Below the pieces are notes generated by a model. It worked only from the letters and a program-made list of their open reading frames with translations, did not search any database and was not told the DNA's origin. The translations under genes and the position numbers were made by a program. From DATMXT01 sp963662765 (GTDB lineage Bacteria; Bacillota; Clostridia; Oscillospirales; Feifaniaceae): a stretch of DNA of 64,000 nt. Of this stretch, positions 8,023 through 15,901 are shown piece after piece; the stretch's first letter is position 1, and the number at the start of each line of letters is the position of its first letter. The stretch is from NCBI GenBank assembly GCA_963662765.2, contig CAXXUP010000008.1:496001-560000 (forward strand), given 5' to 3'.

Positions 8023-8544
8023 TCAATATAGAAGTTTGTATAATATTTTGACCGCTTCCACCTGCATGACGAAGCGGCGTGTTTCTTCGTAAGGGATGCC
8101 ATCCTTATCAATGCCGACCGAAATCCAGCCGTCGACTCTGGAGCGGCCCGCATTATAGGCGGCGATGGCCATCCAGTCCGACTCGTACCGGGCATAGAGC
8201 AGTGAGAGGTTGTAGCATCCGTAGTCAATGTTTGTCTCAGGGTCGAAAAGGTCGCGCGGTTCCTCGCCCCGCTTTTCGCAAAGCCAGGCGTAGGTGTCGG
8301 GGGTCAATTGCATAAGCCCCACGGCGCCGGCTGTGGAGACGGCGGCGGGGTCAAACTTACTCTCAGTCCAGATAACGGCGTATACAAGCTCGCGGGTCAG
8401 ACCGTACTGATCGGCCGCTGCTTCGACTGCGTCCCGGCAGTCGTCGGGAAACAGCCCGCGCGCTGAGAAAAACAAGGCGGCGAGCACAGCCGCTCCAAGC
8501 AGTACCGCTCGCAGCGCCCGCTTAAAGCCCGAGGTCTTTCGCAA
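8023..8544 (-). CDS. soluble lytic transglycosylase-type muramidase
   Basis: A 173-residue secreted or membrane-anchored protein with an N-terminal hydrophobic helix (about residues 10-28). The transglycosylase SLT fold has the catalytic Glu in WTESKFDPAA, then GAVGLMQLTPDTYAWL and AAYNAG. It cleaves the peptidoglycan glycan strand, and the short architecture resembles YjbJ-type clostridial enzymes. The start is probably TTG 8544, with AGGTG about 8 bases before it. It overlaps coaE by 23 bases and is followed by RNase J after 11 bases, so it belongs to the same leftward operon. Confidence 0.87.
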   Translation of the reverse strand: MRKTSGFKRALRAVLLGAAVLAALFFSARGLFPDDCRDAVEAAADQYGLTRELVYAVIWTESKFDPAAVSTAGAVGLMQLTPDTYAWLCEKRGEEPRDLFDPETNIDYGCYNLSLLYARYESDWMAIAAYNAGRSRVDGWISVGIDKDGIPYEETRRFVMQVEAVKILYKLLY

Positions 8545-9097
8545 TATCGTTCACCTGTCGGGCGACGTTTTCGGCGTTCCCGTCGTTTACAATGACATAG
8601 TCGGCATGCTCGGTATAAAAATGGTCGGGCATTTGGGCGCGCAGTCGTGCTGCTGCCTCCTCGCGGGTGATGCCGTCGCGAGCCATAATGCGGGCGATCA
8701 ACACCCGTTCCGGCGCAATTACCGCGATGATGGGGCAGTCCCGGCCGCTCTCGATGAGCCGGATGGCGTCGAGCAGGATGCCCTTGGCCTTCGATTCCCG
8801 CTCAATGCGGGAGAGCTCGATACCCAGATACTTGTAGACGATGCGCTCAAGGTCGGCTTTGGCCTTGGGACTTGCAAAGACGATCGGGGCCAGCGTTCGC
8901 CGGTTGACTCCACCGTCCGGCCCCAGAATCTCCTCTCCAAAGCGTTTTACAAGTTCTTTTGTGCAGTCGGTACCCGGCCGCTGCAACTCGTGCACCAGCT
9001 TGTCGGCGTCGACATGCTGCAGGCCATACCGTTCGAATTCCCGAGCGGCCGTGCTTTTTCCGGCGCCGCTGCGCCCCGTGATGCCGTAAATTAACAT
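8522..9097 (-). CDS. coaE: dephospho-CoA kinase
   Basis: A 191-residue cytosolic kinase catalysing the last step of coenzyme A synthesis, phosphorylation of the ribose 3'-hydroxyl. The Walker A motif GRSGAGKST, the DADKLVHELQ motif and GVNRRTLAPIVF match CoaE. ILLDAIRLIESG is a slightly altered form of the usual V-x-D-x-P-L-L-x-E-S-G motif, missing the Pro-Leu pair, which may make it a divergent member. It overlaps the upstream sua5-type gene by 7 bases and the downstream muramidase gene by 23. Confidence 0.88.
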   Translation of the reverse strand: MLIYGITGRSGAGKSTAAREFERYGLQHVDADKLVHELQRPGTDCTKELVKRFGEEILGPDGGVNRRTLAPIVFASPKAKADLERIVYKYLGIELSRIERESKAKGILLDAIRLIESGRDCPIIAVIAPERVLIARIMARDGITREEAAARLRAQMPDHFYTEHADYVIVNDGNAENVARQVNDIAKDLGL

Positions 9098-10104
9098 TCC
9101 ATCACCCTGCCTGCGGCCGCTTTAAGCAGCCGGTTATATACGGCGAGTCCCACGCCGATTTTTTCCGGCAGCCCGCAGAAAATACAAGGTACGCCCGCCG
9201 CGTCCATCTCCCGCATCGCCGCAAAAAGCCGGTGGGCGGCCGCCTCGGGCGTGCCGCCGAGCGAGATGACGTGTCCCGCCAGCGGGAAGAGATGCTCTTC
9301 CCCGTCGTGGCAGAGAACGCCGGCGCCCCTCTGAGCTACCATATAGTTTATCACGTTTTCCCGTGTGCCATTCAACAAAATGACCTCGGCTTTCGGCGCA
9401 TAATGCCGATATTTCATGCCGGGGGCAGCAGGAGCCACACCTTCAGGCAGTTGGCCGAGGACGGCTCCGTCAACTTCAACCGTGCCGATGACGGCCTCAA
9501 GAGCTTCGAGGCTGATGCCGCCCGGCCGCAAAAGCCTTGGCACCGGCCCCGCCAGCGAGATGATTGTAGACTCCAGTCCAACACCGCAGGGGCCGCCGTC
9601 CAAAATGAGGGGCAATTCTTCGCCGATGTCGGCTGCCACATGGGCTGCCGTCGTGGGAGAGGGGGAGCCGGACTTGTTGGCCGAAGGGGCCGCAATCGGC
9701 ACGCCGGCGGCAAAAAGCAGCGCACGGGCCACCGGGTGGGAGGGGATGCGCACCGCCACCGTGTCAAGCCCGGCCGAAACGGCTTGGGGCACCGCCATCG
9801 TCTTTTTGAGCACCAGGGTCAAAGGTCCCGGCGTAAAGGCTTCGCAGAGTGCGTAGGCTGCCGGTGGAATTTCGCGGCAGAGGGCCAAAAGGCCCGAAGC
9901 CTGCGGGATGTGCAAAATAAGAGGGTTGTCGGAAGGCCTTCCCTTTGCGGAGTATATGGCACGGCAAGCCGTATCATCAAACCCGTTTGCGCCAAGACCG
10001 TAGACCGTCTCAGTGGGGAAGGCAACCAGCCGGCCGGCAATAATCAGTCGGGCGGCCTCTTCAATGTTTTCCGGGGTTGGGAGGACAATGCGGGGGTCTG
10101 TCAT
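9091..10104 (-). CDS. L-threonylcarbamoyladenylate synthase (Sua5/TsaC with C-terminal SUA5 domain)
   Basis: A 337-residue enzyme making threonylcarbamoyl-AMP from threonine, bicarbonate and ATP, the first step of the t6A modification of tRNAs that read ANN codons. The YrdC domain shows AFPTETVYGLGANG, IYSAKGRPSDNPLILH, PSANKSGSPSPTTAAHV and STIISLAG. After a linker the SUA5 domain starts near PGMKYRHYAPKAEV. This long two-domain form matches Bacillus YwlC. The start codon overlaps the prfA stop (ATGA), and the genes are probably co-translated. Confidence 0.93.
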   Translation of the reverse strand: MTDPRIVLPTPENIEEAARLIIAGRLVAFPTETVYGLGANGFDDTACRAIYSAKGRPSDNPLILHIPQASGLLALCREIPPAAYALCEAFTPGPLTLVLKKTMAVPQAVSAGLDTVAVRIPSHPVARALLFAAGVPIAAPSANKSGSPSPTTAAHVAADIGEELPLILDGGPCGVGLESTIISLAGPVPRLLRPGGISLEALEAVIGTVEVDGAVLGQLPEGVAPAAPGMKYRHYAPKAEVILLNGTRENVINYMVAQRGAGVLCHDGEEHLFPLAGHVISLGGTPEAAAHRLFAAMREMDAAGVPCIFCGLPEKIGVGLAVYNRLLKAAAGRVMEC

Positions 10105-11177
10105 CTGCCCGCCTCCGCGCCACCGGCGCCCTTCAGCTTTTCGGCCTGTGCCGCCGTGCTAAGGGCGTCAATCATCTCGTCCATGTCTCCGTTCATAAAG
10201 GCATCCAGCTTATACAGGGTCAGTCCGATGCGATGATCGGTCACCCGGCCCTGCGGAAAGTTGTAGGTGCGGATGCGCTCGCTGCGGTCGCCGGTGCCGA
10301 CCTGCGATTTGCGCTCGGCCGCCGTTTTGGCGTCGGATTCGGCCTGCATGCTCTCGTAGATGCGGGAGCGCAGCACCCGCATGGCCTTGTCACGGTTCTT
10401 GTGCTGGCTGCGCTCATCCTGACACTCGACGATAATGCCGGTTGGAATATGGGTGATACGGATGGCCGACTCAGTCTTGTTGACGTGCTGACCGCCGGCC
10501 CCACTGGCCCGATAGGTATCGATTTGCAGATCGACTGGATTAATGTCGAACTCGACCTCCTCGACCTCGGGCAGCACCGCCACCGTGACGGTGGAGGTGT
10601 GGATGCGGCCCGACGACTCGGTGTCAGGCACCCGCTGTACACGGTGGACCCCCGACTCGAATTTGAGCCGACTGTAAGCCCCGTCGCCTTCGAGCATGAA
10701 GCTCACTTCCTTGATGCCGCCAAGCTCGGTCTCGTTTAGCGACATGACCTCGCTTTTATACCGCCGCACTTCGGCGTACATGGTGTACATACGGTAGAGG
10801 GAGGCCGCAAAAAGAGCAGCCTCCTCGCCGCCGGCCCCGCCGCGGATTTCAATGATAACGTTCTTGTCGTCGTTTGGGTCGCGAGGCAGCAGCAGCAGTT
10901 TCAGCTCCTCCTCGCACCGCTCCATGTCCCGCTGGCCGGTATGATACTCCGCTTCGGCCAGCTCTTTCATGTCGGGGTCGCCCATCAGCTCCTGGGCCTC
11001 GGCCACGAGTGCCTTTGCCTTATTATACTCGCGGTACTTTTCAATGACCGGCGACAGATTTTTAAACTCTTTCATCAGGGTGCGGTAGGTGCTCAGATCG
11101 GCCAAAACAGTCGGATCCGAAAGCCGCCCCTCTATTTCAACATACCGGGCCTCCGCCTCGGCCAGTTTATTGATCAT
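10101..11177 (-). CDS. prfA: peptide chain release factor 1
   Basis: A 358-residue class I release factor acting at UAA and UAG. The peptidyl-tRNA hydrolysis motif is in ASGAGGQHVNKTESA. The stop-codon-reading P-x-T tripeptide is PDT in HRVQRVPDTESSGRIH, which marks RF1 rather than RF2. The N-terminal coiled coil (MINKLAEAEARYVEIEGRLS) is present, and the length is standard. Its ATG overlaps the DUF951 stop by 4 bases and its own stop overlaps the sua5-type start, so translation-related genes are stacked in one operon. Confidence 0.96.
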   Translation of the reverse strand: MINKLAEAEARYVEIEGRLSDPTVLADLSTYRTLMKEFKNLSPVIEKYREYNKAKALVAEAQELMGDPDMKELAEAEYHTGQRDMERCEEELKLLLLPRDPNDDKNVIIEIRGGAGGEEAALFAASLYRMYTMYAEVRRYKSEVMSLNETELGGIKEVSFMLEGDGAYSRLKFESGVHRVQRVPDTESSGRIHTSTVTVAVLPEVEEVEFDINPVDLQIDTYRASGAGGQHVNKTESAIRITHIPTGIIVECQDERSQHKNRDKAMRVLRSRIYESMQAESDAKTAAERKSQVGTGDRSERIRTYNFPQGRVTDHRIGLTLYKLDAFMNGDMDEMIDALSTAAQAEKLKGAGGAEAGR

Positions 11178-11386
11178 TGACTCAATTCCCCTTTGTCACG
11201 CTTTGCTACTGCAGGCTCAATACGGCGCAGCCCCTTTTCAAAGGCTGAGCGCAGCATCCAGATTTCCCGACCGCATGTCAGGCACTCGATGCGAAAATCC
11301 ATCCCGACCCTGCGAACGATAAACCGGTCGCCGCCACAGGGGTGTTTTTTTTTCATGATGCAGATGTCGCCGACCTGAATTTCCAT
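11174..11386 (-). CDS. DUF951 family protein
   Basis: A 70-residue basic protein of the DUF951 family found in Firmicutes. Family motifs are MEIQVGDICIMKKKHPCGGDRF, IECLTCGREIWMLRSAFEKG and paired cysteines that look like a small zinc site. The function is unknown; the fold resembles an OB/SH3-like nucleic-acid or metal binder. ATG 11386 lies 4 bases past GGAGGAG. It heads the operon with prfA and ends in an ATGA overlap with it. Confidence 0.85.
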   Translation of the reverse strand: MEIQVGDICIMKKKHPCGGDRFIVRRVGMDFRIECLTCGREIWMLRSAFEKGLRRIEPAVAKRDKGELSQ

Positions 11387-11497
11387 GGCTCCTCCGGACA
11401 GCCGGCGGCGCACTTCCGCTCGGCGGTATCATGGCAGTATATTATAATACCATATATTTTCCAAAAAAGCAACTGTCTGCAATAGAATGCAATATGC

Positions 11498-11537
11498 TGC
11501 ATCTGTGCCCGCCGCAGTTGCGGCGGGCACAGATGCA
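11498..11537. repeat. perfect 18-bp hairpin with a 4-base loop
   Basis: TGCATCTGTGCCCGCCGC and its exact complement enclose AGTT. It lies between the permease stop (11550) and the DUF951 start, on the path of leftward transcription. No T tract follows directly, so it may be an mRNA-stabilising or processing hairpin rather than a simple terminator. Confidence 0.6.
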
Positions 11538-11549
11538 AGACGGGCGATT

Positions 11550-12749
11550 TTACGCCGCAGGCTTTTTTTCCAAAACACCCCACAGCCATCCCACGGCCGC
11601 AACCCCCACCATGACCGGAAGCGTGATGCCGACGACGGTGTTATAGGGCAAAAGTAGCCGGTAGGCGATAAAGCCGCCCAGCCACAGGAGCAGATTTTTC
11701 AGGCACGGACTGTCCTGCGGCCGCCGGGAACGCCTGCGAAGCAGGAAGTAGTCGGCAAAGGAGACGCCGAAAAGCGGCGCGAAAATCGAGCTGATCAGAT
11801 ACAAGAAGTCCTCATACCGGCCGATGGGTACCCAGATCGCAACCATGACGCCGGCGGCGCAGACGGCGGCAGCCGCCCACTTCTCACTGATTTTTCCGTT
11901 CAGGTTGACGGCACTGACCCCGGCCGAATAGACGTCGAGGAAGGTGGTGGTCACGGTCGAGAGTACGATGATGGCAAGTGCCGCGAGCCCCAGCCCCGCC
12001 GCCGCCATAATGGCGAAGACGTCGGAGGTGCCGTAGTATACAGCGCCGCCAAGCCCGATCCCGAACATAAAGAGGGAGCCGACAAAGTAGCCGGCCACAC
12101 TGCCGATGGTCCCCTCAACCGGTTTTTTGAGGGTTCTTGTGTAATCGGCGATGAGGGGAAGCCAGGAGAGAGCCATTGAGACGTTCAGTTCAACGGCGGC
12201 ACCGAAGGAGATTACCCCTTCGGCTGTACCGGCAGGCTTACCTCCCGAAAAGACCGTGAAGCCGAGCATGAGGGTGAAGATGAAGAGCAGTGAGATGATG
12301 ACGGTGTTGACCTTTGCGAGGTTTTTGAGCCCGAGGAAAATCCACACACAGATGAGGGCGCCGATGCCAACGCTCCAGAGCCGCGTGTCCCGGATGCCCC
12401 AGAGCTTTCCGGCGATGCCGTCGAAGGCCGTGGCGCCACTGATGATCATGACGGCGGTCCATCCGAGGAGCTGCAGGATGTTAAGCAGCGAAAAAGCCCA
12501 CGATCCATATTTGCTGTAGGAGATACGGGTCGACTCGGCCCAGGAGAGGCCGCTCTTTGCGCCAATGAGGCCGGCCGGAATCAGTACCGCTGCGCCGATG
12601 ATATGGCCGATCAGAATCGTCAGCATGCCCCTCCAAAGCCCCAGGGGAGCAATGAGGGCGCCGGCCATCAGCTCGGCAATCGAGACGGCGGCGCCAAACC
12701 ACAACAGCGTTTGGCTGAATGTCGAAGATTTTGCGTCGATGTTTTCCAT
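11550..12749 (-). CDS. cytX: CytX/CodB-like permease, probable hydroxymethylpyrimidine transporter
   Basis: A 399-residue NCS1-family permease with about 12 membrane helices, starting TLLWFGAAVSIAELMAGALI. It is cytosine-permease-like in sequence, but the TPP riboswitch in its leader points to uptake of the thiamine precursor hydroxymethylpyrimidine. CytX was named for permeases with this arrangement. The motif ALSWLPLIADYTR is conserved in the subgroup. The start ATG 12749 has only a weak ribosome site. The gene is alone, and no thiamine synthesis genes are in the window. Substrate assignment is inference from the riboswitch. Confidence 0.88.
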   Translation of the reverse strand: MENIDAKSSTFSQTLLWFGAAVSIAELMAGALIAPLGLWRGMLTILIGHIIGAAVLIPAGLIGAKSGLSWAESTRISYSKYGSWAFSLLNILQLLGWTAVMIISGATAFDGIAGKLWGIRDTRLWSVGIGALICVWIFLGLKNLAKVNTVIISLLFIFTLMLGFTVFSGGKPAGTAEGVISFGAAVELNVSMALSWLPLIADYTRTLKKPVEGTIGSVAGYFVGSLFMFGIGLGGAVYYGTSDVFAIMAAAGLGLAALAIIVLSTVTTTFLDVYSAGVSAVNLNGKISEKWAAAAVCAAGVMVAIWVPIGRYEDFLYLISSIFAPLFGVSFADYFLLRRRSRRPQDSPCLKNLLLWLGGFIAYRLLLPYNTVVGITLPVMVGVAAVGWLWGVLEKKPAA

Positions 12750-12839
12750 TTCTTTCTACCATCCTTCATTTATTTTTGCGGGCGGCCCGCAAGGATGGCA
12801 GGGGAATGTGATCACCTTTGTCTTGCTCACCGCTAATCA

Positions 12840-12876
12840 TAAAAAAAGACGCTTCCCGTCCTTGGAAAGCGTCTTA
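12840..12876 (-). terminator. riboswitch-controlled attenuator terminator
   Basis: Read leftwards, AAGACGCTTTCC pairs with GGGAAGCGTCTT and is followed by seven T. It lies between the TPP aptamer and the permease start, as expected for transcriptional attenuation. Confidence 0.85.
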
Positions 12877-12892
12877 AGTCAACAGCGATGAT

Positions 12893-12979
12893 GCTCGCTT
12901 GCTTCCCTGCGCTGGTGTTAACCAACAGGTTCAAAGGGTCAGGTTTTACCTTCTCAACCACGAAGTAGTTCCCCCGCTG
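12893..12979 (-). promoter_or_regulatory. TPP (thiamine pyrophosphate) riboswitch
   Basis: On the minus strand the THI-box signature is clear: GGGGG near 12975, GUUGAGAAGGU, ACCCUUUGAACCUG in slightly altered form, then ACACCAGCGCAGGGAAGC ending near 12901. These are the conserved helices and TPP-binding loops. With ligand bound, the downstream hairpin at 12840-12876 should stop transcription of the permease gene. Confidence 0.93.
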
Positions 12980-12985
12980 TCTGGC

Positions 12986-13014
12986 AGTATAGCATAACGA
13001 GGCGTAAAGGTCAA
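12986..13014 (-). promoter_or_regulatory. promoter of the TPP riboswitch-permease transcript
   Basis: On the minus strand TTGACC, a 17-bp spacer and TATACT end about 10 bases before the riboswitch begins. Confidence 0.78.
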
Positions 13015-13048
13015 GCCAGGGTAAAAAGAGCCAGAATGAAAAAGTCTC

Positions 13049-13075
13049 GGCGGTTCCCGTCAACGGGAACCGCCG
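13049..13075 (-). terminator. terminator of the GGDEF/HD-GYP gene
   Basis: GGCGGTTCCCG and CGGGAACCGCC form an 11-bp stem just past the gene stop at 13104; read leftwards, GAGAC and five T follow. Confidence 0.7.
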
Positions 13076-13103
13076 GTACCAGGCATAGTCGCATCGTCAG
13101 GAC

Positions 13104-15677
13104 TTAGCAAATTTGCGGTTTTTCGAGCATTGCCAAAAACAGATCCACCAGGGTCGGGTCGAACTGGGTACCGGCATTTTTGCGAAGTTCCACCCTAGCT
13201 GCCTCACTTGTCAGGGCTTTGCGATAGACACGGTCGCTCGTCATGGCGTCGTAGGCGTCTGCCACCGCAAGAATGCGGCAGAGGAGCGGGATTTCCCCGC
13301 CTTTCAGGCTTCTCGGATAACCTTTCCCATTCCACCGCTCGTGGTGGGAGAGGATGTAGTCGGCCACCACCGAGAGCTCCGGCGTGTTTTGTGCAATACG
13401 GTAGCCGATTTCGGAGTGCCGCTTTATCTCTTCCCACTCTTCTTTGGTTAGGGGGCCGGGCTTTTGAAGGATACTCTGGCGGACGCCGATCTTACCGATG
13501 TCATGCAGTACGGCCAGCAACGCCAGCTCGTTTTGTTCCGCTCCGGTCAGCTCCAGCGCGTGGCCCATGGCTTGGCAGTAGGTCTTAATGCGCTCGGCAT
13601 GTGCCTCGGTCTCAAGGCTGTTCTCATGGAGCGTGGCAAGCAGGGTACTCATAATGGTGTTGCGGTAACTGGAACCCTCCATCAGTTTCTGATGATACAT
13701 CCACTCCTCGGCCTTCTTGAGAACCGCTTGAAGATCTTCCTCCGGATTTGTCTTAACGGCGCAGCCAAACGAGACACTCAGGTGCAGATTGCCTTCGCTC
13801 TTCTCTGCAAAACCCGACTTGACCCGTTCCACAAATCTCTCGGCATCCTTGGGATTGACGCGGGGCATCAGCAGCAGGAACTCATCGCCGCCCCACCGCG
13901 CCAGAATGTCGGTCTTGCGGCAGTTTTCCCTCAGTACCTCAGCAACTTTCTTCAGCAGCATGTCTCCGGCGCCATGGCCGAAAACGTCGTTTGTGATCTT
14001 CAGGCCATTGACATCCCCCATGACAACGGCGAGCGGAAGATGCTGCCGCGCATCGAGGGCCTTGAGCTGCTCCTCCAGATACCGGCGGTTATAGAGGCCG
14101 GTCAGGGGATCGTGGTAGCTCAAATACAGGATCTGCCGTTGCTGTTCCTTGTCGCGGCTTACGTCCCGGAAGACCATGACCACACCGAAGAACTTTCCGG
14201 TGTCGTTTTGAATGGGGGCCGCGCTGTCGTCGATGGGAACGACCTCACCGTCCCTGCGGATGAGAAGCGTGTGGTTGGCAAGTCCTACGATCAGGCCGGA
14301 CTTCAGTACCTGCTCGATTGGGTTGTCGATTTCTTTTCCGGTCTCTTCACACTTCAGCCGGATGATGTCGGAAAAGTGCTGACCGAGGGCCTCCTCCTCC
14401 GTCCATCCGGTGATCTCCTCGGCTGCCTTGTTGAGCGAGGTGACAAGCCCGCCGCTGTCGGTGGTGACGACGCCGTCGCCGATGGAGTGAAGCGTTACAC
14501 TCAGCAGCTCCCGCTCGCGGTTCATGGCCTCGCGGTAGTCCTCACGGTCCGTCACGTCGAAAATGATAGAAAAAAGAACACTTCGTCCGCCGTAGGCGAT
14601 GGGGCAGGAGAAGACATCAACCAACCGGATTTCGCCGTTCTTAAGCCGGTGCGGGAAAAGAAAATATCGCTGGTGCCCGGCACAGGCCATCAAACGCCTG
14701 CGGTAAACCTCCTCCTCCGACAGTATATTGATGTCCTGAATGAACATTTCGAGCAGTTCCCCGCGGCTGTAGCCATAAAATTCGCAGGCGGCGGGGTTGG
14801 CGTCGATAACCCGGCCGGTCTCGGGGTCGACGAGCAGCATGGTCGCTGAGTGCTCCGAGAACATGGCTTGCAGGTCTTTCAGGTGGTTTTCCTGCTCTCT
14901 CCGCAGCTTTTTGACCTCGGTGATGTCGGTTCGGCAGCCCACTACATAAAGGAGGTCTCCGCCTGCCTGTACCGGAGACAGACTGGTCAGCCAGTCTCTG
15001 GTGCCGCCCCGCATGGTCAGGGTCTCCTCAAAGGTGATGCTCTCCCCAATCTCGATGCAGCGCAGGTAATTTTTCTCGACAAGGGCACCGGTCTCCTCCC
15101 CCAGCAGTTCTTTGGGGGTTTTGCCGAAAAGCTCATCCGAATTGTAGCCGGTCAGCTCCTGATGCCGCCGGTTGTTGCGGATGTATGTGAACTTCTCGCC
15201 GTCGTAGGCGACTAAGAATATGGCGTCCTGCGCGCTGTTGAAAATGACTTCAAGCTCGGCGAAAACTGCCTCGAGCGCCAGTTTTTGCCGCCGCATGATC
15301 CGCTCGTTTGCAAGCTCTTCCGTCAGATCCTGAAGGATGACGGTAAAGGTGTCTCGCTCCGGGAAAAAGCCTACGAGTTTGTACTGCCGGTCCTGTATTT
15401 CGCCGTAGCGGGTAAGGCTGTCTTTTTCGGGCACAGTCAGGGCCTCCTCAAAGAACTTTGCCCAGTCGAAGCCGTCCTGTATGAAGGCGTTGAAAGAGGT
15501 CCGCACCGACGCTCCGGAAAGGGAGGCAAAAGATAGCCCGATCATGCTTTCAAAGGTGGCGTTCGCCTCCAGAAAATGCAGATCGGTCGGCGCCCCCTGG
15601 CCGTCCCGGATCAGTTCATAGGCGCAGTACCCAAACGGCAGCCGGCCGAGCAGGCTCTGAAGCATGGTTTCGGTCAT
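13104..15677 (-). CDS. multi-PAS sensor with GGDEF and HD-GYP domains (cyclic-di-GMP turnover)
   Basis: An 857-residue soluble protein. It holds four PAS or PAS-like segments (about residues 10-130, 145-265, 270-385 and 390-515), a GGDEF domain (525-685) and a C-terminal HD-GYP domain (690-857). The cyclase site WGGDEF is intact, and RKTD lies five residues before it, matching the inhibitory I-site. The phosphodiesterase side has HDIGKIG and NGKGYP. It could therefore both make and degrade cyclic di-GMP, with PAS inputs selecting the activity. No membrane helix is visible, so it should sense cytoplasmic signals. GGGAGGGG precedes the ATG by 5 bases. Confidence 0.93.
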   Translation of the reverse strand: MTETMLQSLLGRLPFGYCAYELIRDGQGAPTDLHFLEANATFESMIGLSFASLSGASVRTSFNAFIQDGFDWAKFFEEALTVPEKDSLTRYGEIQDRQYKLVGFFPERDTFTVILQDLTEELANERIMRRQKLALEAVFAELEVIFNSAQDAIFLVAYDGEKFTYIRNNRRHQELTGYNSDELFGKTPKELLGEETGALVEKNYLRCIEIGESITFEETLTMRGGTRDWLTSLSPVQAGGDLLYVVGCRTDITEVKKLRREQENHLKDLQAMFSEHSATMLLVDPETGRVIDANPAACEFYGYSRGELLEMFIQDINILSEEEVYRRRLMACAGHQRYFLFPHRLKNGEIRLVDVFSCPIAYGGRSVLFSIIFDVTDREDYREAMNRERELLSVTLHSIGDGVVTTDSGGLVTSLNKAAEEITGWTEEEALGQHFSDIIRLKCEETGKEIDNPIEQVLKSGLIVGLANHTLLIRRDGEVVPIDDSAAPIQNDTGKFFGVVMVFRDVSRDKEQQRQILYLSYHDPLTGLYNRRYLEEQLKALDARQHLPLAVVMGDVNGLKITNDVFGHGAGDMLLKKVAEVLRENCRKTDILARWGGDEFLLLMPRVNPKDAERFVERVKSGFAEKSEGNLHLSVSFGCAVKTNPEEDLQAVLKKAEEWMYHQKLMEGSSYRNTIMSTLLATLHENSLETEAHAERIKTYCQAMGHALELTGAEQNELALLAVLHDIGKIGVRQSILQKPGPLTKEEWEEIKRHSEIGYRIAQNTPELSVVADYILSHHERWNGKGYPRSLKGGEIPLLCRILAVADAYDAMTSDRVYRKALTSEAARVELRKNAGTQFDPTLVDLFLAMLEKPQIC

Positions 15678-15849
15678 AGTTGCCCCTCCCTTTCGAACAT
15701 CTGAAAGTGTAGTGTTTTTGTCGTAAATGGTATTTCAGGCATTATACCACTCAAAACGACATCATTCAACAATATACTTTAAATTGTTCGGTATAGTGAC
15801 ATATTTGTTAATTGAATCTCGTGAAAATTAGGCGTTTCTACCAAATAAA

Positions 15850-15888
15850 AACATAAAAAAAGGACCACCGCATCCGCGATGGTCCTTT
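15850..15888 (-). terminator. intrinsic terminator of the flavin reductase gene
   Basis: AAAGGACCA and TGGTCCTTT form a stem with a 12-base loop, followed leftwards by a T-rich run; 14 bases past the stop at 15902. Confidence 0.8.
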
Positions 15889-15901
15889 GTAAGGAAAAGG
15901 C

